Notes: generated by a model from the letters alone, not told the origin. DNA of 42,520 bases from UQRS01 sp964481575 (GCA_964481575.1 CAYZTR010000017.1:1-42520), one strand, 5' to 3'; positions 7,702 to 15,789 are shown, numbered from the stretch's first letter. Numbers and translations: made by a program.

Positions 7702-9111
7702 TTACAGATTGGTGACAATGTCAGAAATGGACTTACCGGCTTGGTTACCATATTCATCCACTTTTGTGCGGTTACGCTCACCGTGGGTTAGACAACCGGC
7801 ACCGCCGATACAGCCGCCGATACACGCCATCCCTTCAATAAAATTCTCCTTCAAGACACCCTTTTTTGCCTTCAGCAAAGCAGTCTTACATTCGGAGATA
7901 CCGCTACAAACAGTAGGACGGTAAGAGAAGTTCCGATATCCGTGCTCCTCCAGTCCTTGTGCGATGGCTTCCGCCAAGCCGCCGGAACGGGCAAAAATAC
8001 GTCCAAAATAGGAAGCACCATCAAATTCGGCTTCCTCCAGCGTTTCAATTTCAATGTCTTTGGAATCAAACAAAGCCTGCAGTTCAGAAAAGGTGATGAC
8101 ACTGTCAATAAACGGAGCTACTTCCGGCTTCTGGAATTCCATCTTTTTGGCGGTGCAGGGGCCCACAAAGACGATCTTCACATCCGGATCCTGCTCCTTG
8201 ATATGTTTGGCTACAGCAGCGGCAGGAGAAGGGTTGTGAGAAACATGGTCGGCCAATTCCGGAAACGCGGATTCAATATATCGTACAAAAGCCGGGCAGC
8301 AGGAGGAAGTCATGTAGTCCTTGGTTTCTGCCAGCTCTTTGGACTCGGCATAGGCTACAATATCCGCGCCCAGTGCAGCTTCCACCACATCATCAAAACC
8401 CAAAGCATACAGACCAGCAATGACCTGGCCGGTTTTAGCATAGGTAAACTGGCTGGAAACAGCCGGCGCCACAACAGCAATGGTCTTCTGGTTTTTATTC
8501 ATCAGGAAGTCGATAACATTCAAAATAAAAGATTTCTCAGTAATAGCGCCCCAAGGACATTGGTAGACGCAGGCACCGCAGGAAATACATTTTTCATTAT
8601 CAATGGCAGTAGAATGGCCTTCTCCCTGTCCGATCGCCTTCACTTTGCAGGCATTGACGCAGGGCCGAGTCCAGTTAGTAATAGCACCGTAAGGGCAAAC
8701 CTTGGCGCACTGCCCGCAGTTGACACATTTGCTTTTGTCAATATGAGCTTTCTGGTGCTCATCATAAGAAATAGCACCCATTCTACAAACATCTTCACAA
8801 CGATGGGCAATACACCCCCGACAATTGTTAGTAATCTCATATCCGGATACAGGACAGTCATCACAGGCGATGGGCAAAACTTCAATGACATTGGGATTGC
8901 TTTTGTCACCGCCCAGTGCACACTTTACACGCTCAGACAAAATGGCGCGCTCCTTATAAACGCAACAACGCATGGTAGGTGTGGTGCCGGGTACAATCTC
9001 TTTGGGAATATCAGAAATGGAAGTCAGCAAGTCCCCCTTCCAGGCATGAGTCGCCACTGCACGGAGTACTTTGTATTCCAGGTACTGGACTTTTGTATCA
9101 AATTTACGCAT
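7702..9111 (-). CDS. Monomeric [FeFe] hydrogenase, group B type
   Basis: A 469-residue cytoplasmic enzyme that interconverts protons and H2, probably with ferredoxin. The N-terminal part carries several Fe-S sites: a Cys-rich stretch at C83-C109, a ferredoxin motif at C129/C132/C135/C139 and another at C175/C178/C181/C185. The H-cluster motifs are L1 TSSCCPAF (268-275), L2 VGPCTAKKME (C319) and L3 GMACIGGC (C430, C434). The SSCCPAF form of L1 and the lack of the usual PGG in L3 fit group B rather than the classical group A. I chose MRKFDTK as start because CGGAGG lies 7 bases upstream. No maturation genes (hydEFG) are in the window, and no clear promoter separates it from the terminator upstream. 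Confidence 0.9.
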   Translation of the reverse strand: MRKFDTKVQYLEYKVLRAVATHAWKGDLLTSISDIPKEIVPGTTPTMRCCVYKERAILSERVKCALGGDKSNPNVIEVLPIACDDCPVSGYEITNNCRGCIAHRCEDVCRMGAISYDEHQKAHIDKSKCVNCGQCAKVCPYGAITNWTRPCVNACKVKAIGQGEGHSTAIDNEKCISCGACVYQCPWGAITEKSFILNVIDFLMNKNQKTIAVVAPAVSSQFTYAKTGQVIAGLYALGFDDVVEAALGADIVAYAESKELAETKDYMTSSCCPAFVRYIESAFPELADHVSHNPSPAAAVAKHIKEQDPDVKIVFVGPCTAKKMEFQKPEVAPFIDSVITFSELQALFDSKDIEIETLEEAEFDGASYFGRIFARSGGLAEAIAQGLEEHGYRNFSYRPTVCSGISECKTALLKAKKGVLKENFIEGMACIGGCIGGAGCLTHGERNRTKVDEYGNQAGKSISDIVTNL

Positions 9112-9153
9112 ATAGGACCTCCGGAACAAAAAATTAACATTTGAGGATTCTAC

Positions 9154-9194
9154 AAAAAACTGTCTCACCAAAGCTATGAAACCTGGTGAGACAG
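9154..9194 (-). terminator. Terminator of the APH-family kinase gene
   Basis: On the minus strand, CTGTCTCACCA pairs perfectly with TGGTGAGACAG (11 bp), followed by six Ts. Confidence 0.9.
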
Positions 9195-9213
9195 CCCTGA
9201 CTCTGTGAGAATA

Positions 9214-9954
9214 TTATTCGTACTCTACCACATCAGCCCATTTCAGCAACATTTCCTGCTCTTCCGGTTTCCCCTTCACAGACTGAGAGGCTGCTACAAT
9301 GGGAAGCCACTTCTGCACATACTGCTTGGCGGTGTCACTCTTTTGGCAGAAAAGATTCAAATAGTCTTCTGCCAAATCAGGCTTCCCTGCCAGATGGAAC
9401 AACAGATAGGTACGTGCTGCGTCAGCCGCGCCGTTTCCCTGGGTTGCATGAGACCAGTCGATAATATAATACTTATCTTCCGGTGTTACAATAATATTTG
9501 ACGGCCAGAAATCTCCGTGACAAACCTTGTGATGCTTCCGCATGCCATCCAACCGGGTATGAAGCTCATACCGGGTAGTAGCATCCAGCTTGGACTGGGA
9601 GATCTTACCGCTCATTTTATCCCATAATTTATTGAGCATCGGGCAAGATTTCGACAGTACCTCCATCTGCAAATCCACGAATTTATTGAGATATTCCTCC
9701 GAACGATCCGCAGATTCGTCCATCAGCTCCCGTAAGGTCTTCCCTTCTACGAATTCAGTCACAATAGCCCACTTGCCATCAATTTTGGTAACTTCTAACA
9801 GGGCGGGAATGTTCAGGCCAGTAGACTCAACACGGGCGTGATTTAAAGCTTCATTAAGAATATCTGCCTTAGAAAACGTATCGTCGAAAACCTTCAGGCA
9901 CTTATCGCCATCACGGTAGATAGATTTGCCAGAGTGTTGTTTGATGAGTTCCAT
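9214..9954 (-). CDS. Phosphotransferase of the APH / choline kinase superfamily
   Basis: A 246-residue kinase-like protein. The catalytic loop is HGDFWPSN (H146, D148) and the metal-binding motif is IIDW (D166). Residues 66-75 (TEFVEGKTLR) match the hinge. This fold phosphorylates small molecules such as aminoglycosides, choline, thiamine or sugars; nothing identifies the substrate, and an antibiotic resistance role should not be assumed. It is monocistronic, with its own promoter and terminator, between the hydrogenase and adhE. The start ATG follows AAGGAGG at a good distance. Confidence 0.8.
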   Translation of the reverse strand: MELIKQHSGKSIYRDGDKCLKVFDDTFSKADILNEALNHARVESTGLNIPALLEVTKIDGKWAIVTEFVEGKTLRELMDESADRSEEYLNKFVDLQMEVLSKSCPMLNKLWDKMSGKISQSKLDATTRYELHTRLDGMRKHHKVCHGDFWPSNIIVTPEDKYYIIDWSHATQGNGAADAARTYLLFHLAGKPDLAEDYLNLFCQKSDTAKQYVQKWLPIVAASQSVKGKPEEQEMLLKWADVVEYE

Positions 9955-9985
9955 AGTAAAATCCTCCTTAAATTGTGCTGTGGGA

Positions 9986-10011
9986 AGGCAGAATATTTGT
10001 ACATTCTGCCT
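9986..10011 (-). repeat. Perfect inverted repeat in the kinase leader
   Basis: AGGCAGAAT, 8-base loop, ATTCTGCCT. It begins about 6 bases after the -10 element, so it would form the first hairpin of the transcript or act as an operator. It lacks a T-run, so it is not a good terminator for adhE. Confidence 0.55.
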
Positions 10012-10016
10012 ACACC

Positions 10017-10045
10017 ATTATAACACGCTAGTACAGCAATTGCAA
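10017..10045 (-). promoter_or_regulatory. Promoter of the APH-family kinase gene
   Basis: On the minus strand: TTGCAA, 17-base spacer, perfect TATAAT. Confidence 0.7.
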
Positions 10046-10078
10046 GTAACTTTTCACAAAGAAAGGAAAGCGTTTTAA

Positions 10079-12688
10079 TTATTTTCCATAATAAGCCTTC
10101 AGATACATGGCCTTGATTTCACTCATCAACGGATAACGGGGGTTGGCACCGGTGCACTGGTCATCAAAGGCCTGCTCCACCATGTTATCCAGCCGATCCA
10201 GGAAGTTCTTCTCATCAATACCGTAATCTGCAATGGTATCTTTGATCCCAATCTTCTTCTTCAAATCATCAATGGCAGCAATCAGGCCCTCAACCTTTTC
10301 TTCATCCGTCTTGCCCTTGATGCCCAGATAGTCGGCAACCTCCGCATAACGAGCCAGAGTGTGGGGGTGATCATACTGGGAGAAGGTACCCATTTTTGCA
10401 GGGACTTCCGAAGCATTGAAACGGATCACTTCATCAATCATCAGAGCATTGGCAACACCATGAGGCAGATGATGGAAGGCACCCAGCTTATGAGCCATAG
10501 AGTGGCAAACACCCAGGAAGGCATTGGCAAAAGCCATACCGGCCATGGTTGCAGCATTGGCCATTTTCTCACGGGCAACGGGATCATTGGGACCATTATC
10601 ATACGCACGGGGCAGATACTCAAAGATCATTTTCAAGGAACGAAGCGCCAAACCATCCGTAAAGTCAGTGGCCATAACAGAAGCGTAAGCCTCCAACGCA
10701 TGGGTGACAGCATCAATACCAGAAGCGGAGGTCAGACCCTTGGGCGCATTCATCATATTGTCCGCATCCACAATGGCCATGTTCGGCATCAGTTCATAGT
10801 CAGCCAGCGGATACTTAACACCGGTCTTTTCATCAGTGATAACAGCGAAGGGAGTTGCTTCAGAACCGGTACCAGCAGAGGTGGGAACTGCGACAAAGAA
10901 AGCCTTTTCGCCCATCTTGGGGAAAGTATAAACACGCTTGCGAATATCAATGAACCGCATAGCCATATCCATGAAGTCAGCTTCGGGATGCTCATACAGC
11001 ACCCACATGATCTTACCAGCATCCATAGCGGAGCCGCCACCAATAGCGATGATCACATCGGGCTCAAAAGCAGCCATCTGCTTGGCACCTTCCTTGGCGC
11101 AGGCCAAAGTCGGGTCAGGCGCCACATCATAGAAGGTGGTATGGACAATGCCCATTTCATCCAGCTTATCGGTAATGGGCCTGGTGTAACCGTTCTTAAA
11201 CAGGAAAGTATCCGTCACAATGAAAGCGCGCTTCTTGCCATAGTACTTGCCCAGCTCATCCAGCGCAACCGGCATACAGCCCTTCTTGATATAAACCTTC
11301 TCAGGGGCACGGAACCACAGCATATTCTCTCTCCTCTCGGCAACGGTCTTAATATTGATCAAATGCTTGACACCTACGTTCTCAGAGACAGAGTTGCCGC
11401 CCCAGGAGCCGCAGCCCAAGGTCAGCGAAGGAGCCAACTTGAAGTTGTACAGATCTCCAATACCACCGTGAGAAGAGGGAGTATTGACCAGAATACGGCA
11501 GGTTTTCATCCGGGCGCCGAACTCATCCAGCTTAGCCTGTTCAGTAACCGCATTCAGATAAACAGAAGAGGTATGGCCGTAACCACCGTCAGCAATCAGA
11601 TGCTCCGCCTTGTCCAGCGCATCGGAAAAGTTCTTAGCCTTATACATTGCCAGAACTGGAGACAGCTTCTCATGTGCAAACTCTTCGGAAATATCTACAC
11701 TTTCCACTTCACCGATGAGGATTTTAGTAGACTCGGGAACTTCGACACCAGCCAAACCGGCAATGGTATGTGCGGATTGACCGACAATCTTAGCGTTCAA
11801 AGAACCATTGATCAAAATAGTCTTACGAACCTTATCAATCTCGTTGGCTTTCAGGAAATAGCAGCCACGATCGGCAAATTCTTTCTTCACCTTGTTGTAA
11901 ATCTTATCCAACACAATGACAGACTGCTCAGAAGCGCAGATCATGCCGTTATCAAAAGTCTTGGAATGAATGATGGAACTGACAGCCAGCAGAATGTCTG
12001 CAGTATCATCAATAATGGCAGGGGTATTACCGGCGCCAACACCCAAGGCGGGTTTACCAGAGGAATATGCAGCATGTACCATGCCGGGACCGCCAGTAGC
12101 CAGAATGATGTCGGCCTCCTTCATCAGCAGATTGGTCATATCCAGGGTAGGAATATCAATCCAACCGATGATGCCTTCAGGTGCGCCGGCTGCAACAGCA
12201 GCATCCAGCACGATCTTGGCAGCAGCAATCGTAGAAGCCTTGGCGCGGGGGTGAGGGCTGATAATGATACCGTTCCGGGTCTTCAAAGAAATCAGGGTCT
12301 TGAAAATCGCAGTAGAGGTGGGGTTGGTGGTAGGAATTACAGCGCCGACCACACCGATGGGCTCTGCAATCTTCTTAACACCGTAAGCCTTATCCTCTTC
12401 CAGAACGCCACAGGTCTTGGTATTTCTATAAGCGTTATAAATGTGTTCAGCAGCGTAGTTATTCTTAATAACCTTATCTTCCACTACGCCCATGCCGGTT
12501 TCTTCCACAGCCATTTTGGCCAAAGGAATACGCGCCTGGTTTGCAGCAATGGCGGCCGCCTTGAAAATGGCGTCTACCTGCTCCTGGGTATAGGTAGCAA
12601 ACTTGGCCTGGGCCTCGCGCACCCTTTTCAGAAGCTCTTCCAGCTTTTCCACGCCATCAACCACAAAGGTTTCAGTCTGTTTAGACAT
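10079..12688 (-). CDS. adhE: Bifunctional acetaldehyde-CoA / alcohol dehydrogenase
   Basis: An 869-residue enzyme that reduces acetyl-CoA to acetaldehyde and then to ethanol, using two NADH and so regenerating NAD+ in fermentation. The N-terminal aldehyde dehydrogenase half has the catalytic cysteine in NGMICASEQ (C251). The C-terminal iron-dependent alcohol dehydrogenase half has the NAD motif GGGSAMDAGK (about 550-559) and metal ligands D659, H663, H729 and H743, spaced as in the E. coli enzyme. AdhE normally forms spirosome filaments. It is monocistronic. Two Rex-like operators upstream indicate redox control. Length and motifs are complete, with no sign of inactivation. Confidence 0.97.
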   Translation of the reverse strand: MSKQTETFVVDGVEKLEELLKRVREAQAKFATYTQEQVDAIFKAAAIAANQARIPLAKMAVEETGMGVVEDKVIKNNYAAEHIYNAYRNTKTCGVLEEDKAYGVKKIAEPIGVVGAVIPTTNPTSTAIFKTLISLKTRNGIIISPHPRAKASTIAAAKIVLDAAVAAGAPEGIIGWIDIPTLDMTNLLMKEADIILATGGPGMVHAAYSSGKPALGVGAGNTPAIIDDTADILLAVSSIIHSKTFDNGMICASEQSVIVLDKIYNKVKKEFADRGCYFLKANEIDKVRKTILINGSLNAKIVGQSAHTIAGLAGVEVPESTKILIGEVESVDISEEFAHEKLSPVLAMYKAKNFSDALDKAEHLIADGGYGHTSSVYLNAVTEQAKLDEFGARMKTCRILVNTPSSHGGIGDLYNFKLAPSLTLGCGSWGGNSVSENVGVKHLINIKTVAERRENMLWFRAPEKVYIKKGCMPVALDELGKYYGKKRAFIVTDTFLFKNGYTRPITDKLDEMGIVHTTFYDVAPDPTLACAKEGAKQMAAFEPDVIIAIGGGSAMDAGKIMWVLYEHPEADFMDMAMRFIDIRKRVYTFPKMGEKAFFVAVPTSAGTGSEATPFAVITDEKTGVKYPLADYELMPNMAIVDADNMMNAPKGLTSASGIDAVTHALEAYASVMATDFTDGLALRSLKMIFEYLPRAYDNGPNDPVAREKMANAATMAGMAFANAFLGVCHSMAHKLGAFHHLPHGVANALMIDEVIRFNASEVPAKMGTFSQYDHPHTLARYAEVADYLGIKGKTDEEKVEGLIAAIDDLKKKIGIKDTIADYGIDEKNFLDRLDNMVEQAFDDQCTGANPRYPLMSEIKAMYLKAYYGK

Positions 12689-12758
12689 GTTCTGACACTC
12701 CTTACAAATTTTCTTAATTTCACTGATCTACCCATTATATTCAGATCTTATTTTTGGG

Positions 12759-12776
12759 TTGTTAATATTTTAACAC
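12759..12776 (-). promoter_or_regulatory. Rex operator 1 of adhE
   Basis: TTGTTAATATTTTAACAC matches the clostridial Rex consensus TTGTTAA-N4-TTAACAA at 13 of 14 fixed positions. It covers the -10 element of the adhE promoter, so Rex bound at low NADH would block initiation. Confidence 0.8.
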
Positions 12777-12795
12777 TTGCTGTTTTGGAAGTCAA
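12767..12795 (-). promoter_or_regulatory. Promoter of adhE
   Basis: On the minus strand: TTGACT, 17-base spacer, TAAAAT. It leaves a leader of about 70 bases before the ATG. Confidence 0.75.
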
Positions 12796-12812
12796 GTAGA
12801 AAACATTGGATT

Positions 12813-12830
12813 TTGTTAATTTATTGACAA
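12813..12830 (-). promoter_or_regulatory. Rex operator 2 of adhE
   Basis: TTGTTAATTTATTGACAA also matches the Rex consensus at 13 of 14 fixed positions. It lies upstream of the -35, with its centre 54 bp from that of operator 1. Confidence 0.7.
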
Positions 12831-12862
12831 TCATAAAAACCACCAATTGTGCGCAACCATGT

Positions 12863-12879
12863 TTGTGTATAATGCACAA
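12863..12879 (+). promoter_or_regulatory. Palindrome containing a TATAAT on the plus strand
   Basis: TTGTG, TATAATG, CACAA: a 17-base near-palindrome whose centre is a perfect plus-strand -10 box. No good -35 is seen. Downstream, AGGAGG precedes a 10-codon frame at 12917-12949. Confidence 0.35.
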
Positions 12880-12916
12880 CAGTGTTTTCACAATGCTCCG
12901 ACAGGAGGATCCATTA

Positions 12917-12949
12917 ATGGTAGCATTCCACCTTTTTCAAGAAAATTGA
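12917..12949 (+). CDS. Possible 10-residue leader or micro-ORF
   Basis: ATG 8 bases after AGGAGG opens a frame encoding MVAFHLFQEN and then stops, overlapping the end of the minus-strand aminotransferase gene by 13 bases. The site spacing is good, but so short a frame may be chance or the remnant of a lost gene. Confidence 0.2.
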   Translation: MVAFHLFQEN

Positions 12950-14058
12950 CAGCGAACCAGCGAAATAATTTGATCCATAATTTCCGGCGTATTTTTAATA
13001 TCTGATGGCAAACAAACGCCCGTCCGGAAGATGGTTTCATCTACTGAGACACCATTGGCAGTGATATAATCGCATGCTTCAAAGACAGGTTGCAGGTGCA
13101 TAGGTTTCCAAATGGGACGGGACTCAATATTTTCTTCAGCCAAAACTTCAATAATCTTCTGAGGAGTCACACCCGATTCCGGCGCAATCGTCATACAGGA
13201 AAGCCAATGATTGGGCTTGCAGTTTGCGGGAATGGGATTCATTTGAATGGCGGGAATATCGGAAAATGCCTGGCGATAGGTTTCGTAAATCCATTGCTTA
13301 GCAGCGATATGTTCATCCAAATGCAACATTTGTCCCCGACCAATTCCTGCTACAATATTGGACATCCGATAGTTATATCCCAGTTCACTGTGCTGATAGT
13401 GTGGAGCAGGGTCTCTGGCCTGCGTAGCCCAAAACAGAGCTTTCTGACAGGCGGCCTCCTCTTTTGAAACCAGCATGCCGCCCCCAGATGTAGTGATAAT
13501 CTTATTTCCGTTAAAGGAATAGACACCATATTTTCCAAAGGTTCCGGTTTGCCTTCCCTGATAGGTAGCTCCCAAACTCTCGGCAGCATCTTCGATGAGC
13601 GGCACCCCATGTGCGTCACAAATTTTCCGGATCTGGTCCAGTTTTGCAGGCGTCCCATACAAATTCACCAGTATCACCGCTTTTGCATGGGGGTACTTCA
13701 AAAAGGCCTGTTCTAAGGCAATGGGATCCATATTCCACGAGTCAGTTTCGCAATCAACGAATACCTGCCTTCCTTTTTCATAGGAAACTGGATTTACCGT
13801 AGCAGAAAAGGTCAGATCCGAACAAAGCACCACATCCCCCGGCTGAATACCTGCCAGTTTTACCGCCATATGCAAAGCAGCGGTTCCGGCGGAAAGGGCC
13901 GTTGCGTAACCACAACCGGTATATTCCACGATCGCGTGTTCCAATTCATTAACATTTTCCCCTAAAGGCGCAATCCAGTTGGAATCAAAAGCCTTTTGAA
14001 TATACATGAGTTCCTCCCCATGCATGGTTGGTGAGGAAAGATAGATTCGTTTCTGCAA
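12937..14058 (-). CDS. DegT/DnrJ/EryC1/StrS aminotransferase, PglE-like
   Basis: A 373-residue PLP-dependent sugar aminotransferase. It resembles Campylobacter PglE, which aminates a UDP-4-keto-6-deoxy-GlcNAc on the way to UDP-diacetylbacillosamine: SNWIAPLGENVNELE near the N-terminus, GTFGKYGVYSFNGNKII with the PLP lysine in NGNK, and SRPIWKPMHLQPVF near the C-terminus. A start at an ATG (14079) is unlikely because the promoter -10 box at 14092 would place it at the transcript 5' end; the TTG at 14058 has AAAGGGAG upstream and gives a start aligned with the family. No dehydratase, acetyltransferase or glycosyltransferase partner is nearby, so it is an orphan here. Confidence 0.85.
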   Translation of the reverse strand: MQKRIYLSSPTMHGEELMYIQKAFDSNWIAPLGENVNELEHAIVEYTGCGYATALSAGTAALHMAVKLAGIQPGDVVLCSDLTFSATVNPVSYEKGRQVFVDCETDSWNMDPIALEQAFLKYPHAKAVILVNLYGTPAKLDQIRKICDAHGVPLIEDAAESLGATYQGRQTGTFGKYGVYSFNGNKIITTSGGGMLVSKEEAACQKALFWATQARDPAPHYQHSELGYNYRMSNIVAGIGRGQMLHLDEHIAAKQWIYETYRQAFSDIPAIQMNPIPANCKPNHWLSCMTIAPESGVTPQKIIEVLAEENIESRPIWKPMHLQPVFEACDYITANGVSVDETIFRTGVCLPSDIKNTPEIMDQIISLVRCQFS

Positions 14059-14091
14059 CGCCAAAACTCCCTTTATCATTTTGTTTGAACA

Positions 14092-14120
14092 ATTATAGCA
14101 CTATATGAAAACGTTCTGAA
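14092..14120 (-). promoter_or_regulatory. Promoter of the sugar aminotransferase
   Basis: Minus strand: weak TTCAGA, 17-base spacer, perfect TATAAT ending 12 bases before the upstream ATG; this supports the downstream TTG start. Confidence 0.5.
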
Positions 14121-14159
14121 GCACAAAATCCCAGCAACAATTATCATGCGTATATTATT

Positions 14160-14190
14160 AAAACAGGCCACTTTTTGAGCGGCCTGTTTT
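14160..14190 (-). terminator. Terminator of the DUF6273-like lipoprotein gene
   Basis: AAAACAGGCC pairs with GGCCTGTTTT (10 bp), with a T run on the outgoing side. Confidence 0.85.
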
Positions 14191-14209
14191 ATGATTAGCA
14201 GATATTCCG

Positions 14210-14869
14210 TTACAGGGAGATCCAAACAGCAGGCAAAACGCCAACATCAGAACGGGTAGGTACAAAAGAATCATTTTTAGTACCATAATCATAGGTGGAA
14301 ATCGTACCCAGGGTGCCCTGATAATTTACAGCCCAAACACGCTTAGTATTGGCATCATCCGTAGTGCGAAGCCACCAATAACCGTAATCACCGGTCAGCG
14401 CTACGCCCTGTTCCAGAGCATAGCTGGTTGCGCCTTTAAACCGAGACTCTGTTGCCTGCAAATATTCTTTCAATTCATCCTGAGAAAGAACAAAAACCTT
14501 GTCGGTAGTACCGGCATCCTCCAAAGAAGAATCCAGAATTTTGGCCTGCTCCTCAGCAGTAAAAGCATCATTCAAAAAGCTGTCATTCAGCCAAGTGCGA
14601 AGTGAGCAATCAGACCAGGTTAAATCATCTACTAAACTATCGTTATATGGCTGGCAATCCAGAATAGAATCTGCCAGCAAAAGGGCCTTACCGTCCTCTA
14701 CAGCCAGGACAGTCCAGGAAATCGCTTCACCCTGGTAAGTACCGAATGTACCGGTATCTCCCACCTTAGAAAAAGAATTTCCGCAAGCAGACAAACTCAG
14801 CATTGCAGCGACCAAAGCAATGACCAGCAAAGAAGAAACAACAGATTTTAATAATTTTTTCCTCAACAT
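14210..14869 (-). CDS. Lipoprotein with a DUF6273-like domain
   Basis: A 219-residue lipoprotein with lipobox LSAC (C29) after a long hydrophobic signal. The mature protein matches the pattern I know as DUF6273: VGDTGTFGTYQGEAISWTVL, then LLADSILDCQPYN, CSLRTWLNDSFLNDAF, VFVLSQDEL, GYWWLRT and a closing VLPAVWISL. Such domains are common in secreted and lipid-anchored proteins of gut Clostridia; no activity is established to my knowledge. It is monocistronic with its own promoter and terminator. Confidence 0.75.
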   Translation of the reverse strand: MLRKKLLKSVVSSLLVIALVAAMLSLSACGNSFSKVGDTGTFGTYQGEAISWTVLAVEDGKALLLADSILDCQPYNDSLVDDLTWSDCSLRTWLNDSFLNDAFTAEEQAKILDSSLEDAGTTDKVFVLSQDELKEYLQATESRFKGATSYALEQGVALTGDYGYWWLRTTDDANTKRVWAVNYQGTLGTISTYDYGTKNDSFVPTRSDVGVLPAVWISL

Positions 14870-14903
14870 TCCGGAAAACCTCCAAAGTATAATTTATATT
14901 TGA

Positions 14904-14932
14904 ATTATACAAGATTTACATACGGATTGCAA
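14904..14932 (-). promoter_or_regulatory. Promoter of the DUF6273-like lipoprotein gene
   Basis: Minus strand: TTGCAA, 17-base spacer, perfect TATAAT, about 35 bases before the start. Confidence 0.7.
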
Positions 14933-15001
14933 GAGGAAATGGAATTAATTTTTTAAAATTACACATCTTCTGGAGATAGGAACAAAGATGGCGATGTATA
15001 T

Positions 15002-15031
15002 AAAAATACGGCAGGGATCATCCCCTGCCGT
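15002..15031 (-). terminator. Terminator of the rubrerythrin gene
   Basis: On the minus strand, ACGGCAGGG pairs with CCCTGCCGT (9 bp) and is followed by ATTTTTA. Confidence 0.85.
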
Positions 15032-15049
15032 GTTTTAGAGAAGAAATAA

Positions 15050-15589
15050 TTAATAGTTTTCTGCTTTAATCTGGAAATATGCTTGCGGATGTGCGCAAAC
15101 CGGGCAAACCTCCGGTGCTTTCTGGCCAACGCAGATATGACCGCAGTTGGCACATTGCCAGACAACGTCTCCATCCTTAGAAAAGACCAAACCGTCCCTC
15201 ACATTGGCCAGCAGCTTTTTATACCGCTCCTCATGCTCTTTTTCAATAGCAGCTACACCGTCAAAAAGCTGGGCAATATAATCAAAGCCTTCCTCACGGG
15301 CTACTTTTGCGAATTCCGGATACATCTCCGTCCATTCGTAGTTTTCTCCAGCAGCAGCATCGACCAAATTAGCTTCTGTCGTGCCGATTCCGCCGTTCAG
15401 CAGTTTGAACCACATCTTGGCATGCTCTTTTTCATTGTTTGCGGTTTCTTCAAAAAGCGCAGCAATCTGCACATAGCCATCTTTCTTGGCCTTCGAAGCA
15501 AAATAGGTATATTTATTACGCGCCTCGGATTCACCGGAAAATGCAGCCATCAGATTGGCTTCTGTTTTGGTTCCCTTTAAATCTTTCAT
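15050..15589 (-). CDS. Rubrerythrin
   Basis: A 179-residue peroxide-reducing non-haem iron protein. The ferritin-like domain carries the diiron ligands within SGESEARNKY, EETANNEKEHAKM, and GVAAIEKEHEERY. The C-terminal rubredoxin domain has C-x2-C in QCANCGH and C-x2-C in VCPVCAHP. It reduces H2O2 to water with electrons from a rubredoxin or NADH partner, a standard oxygen defence of anaerobes. I use the ATG at 15589, with AAAGGGG upstream; the frame stays open further upstream, but past the promoter. It is monocistronic. Confidence 0.95.
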   Translation of the reverse strand: MKDLKGTKTEANLMAAFSGESEARNKYTYFASKAKKDGYVQIAALFEETANNEKEHAKMWFKLLNGGIGTTEANLVDAAAGENYEWTEMYPEFAKVAREEGFDYIAQLFDGVAAIEKEHEERYKKLLANVRDGLVFSKDGDVVWQCANCGHICVGQKAPEVCPVCAHPQAYFQIKAENY

Positions 15590-15673
15590 AATAAAAGCCC
15601 CTTTCATAAAATAACGGCACAGATTATTTTGCCGTAAAAATATCAAAATCACCTTTGCCGTCTGGTCGTTTTT

Positions 15674-15702
15674 ATTATAGCCATTTCTACAACCAAATAC
15701 AA
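15674..15702 (-). promoter_or_regulatory. Promoter of rubrerythrin
   Basis: Minus strand: TTGTAT, 17-base spacer, perfect TATAAT; leader of about 80 bases. No clear PerR box was found. Confidence 0.7.
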
Positions 15703-15763
15703 GTACAAATGTAAGTATTTTAAGTGATTGTTTATAAATCAATGCACACCTTTTTAAAAACCA

Positions 15764-15771
15764 CATACACT
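15764..15771 (+). promoter_or_regulatory. Sigma-E-like -10 box of cwlJ-gerQ
   Basis: CATACACT matches the -10 of mother-cell sigma-E promoters. The -35 is not clear and the start codon is only 18 bases away, so the call is tentative. B. subtilis cwlJ is sigma-E controlled. Confidence 0.35.
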
Positions 15772-15789
15772 GGTGTTGGGTGAGAAAAT

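Noticed and set aside
7942..9144. A 400-codon plus-strand frame opposite the hydrogenase.
   Set aside because: The hydrogenase motifs are on the minus strand; the antisense frame has no motif or ribosome binding site.
9214..9954. Aminoglycoside resistance gene.
   Set aside because: Only the general kinase fold is evident; close similarity to known resistance enzymes is not visible, and the family includes many metabolic kinases.
10361..12799. An 812-codon open frame on the plus strand opposite adhE.
   Set aside because: AdhE on the other strand has complete catalytic and metal motifs. The antisense frame is a by-product of biased codon use and runs through the adhE promoter.
15680..15720. 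PerR box upstream of rubrerythrin.
   Set aside because: The AT-rich repeats there do not match the PerR palindrome well.
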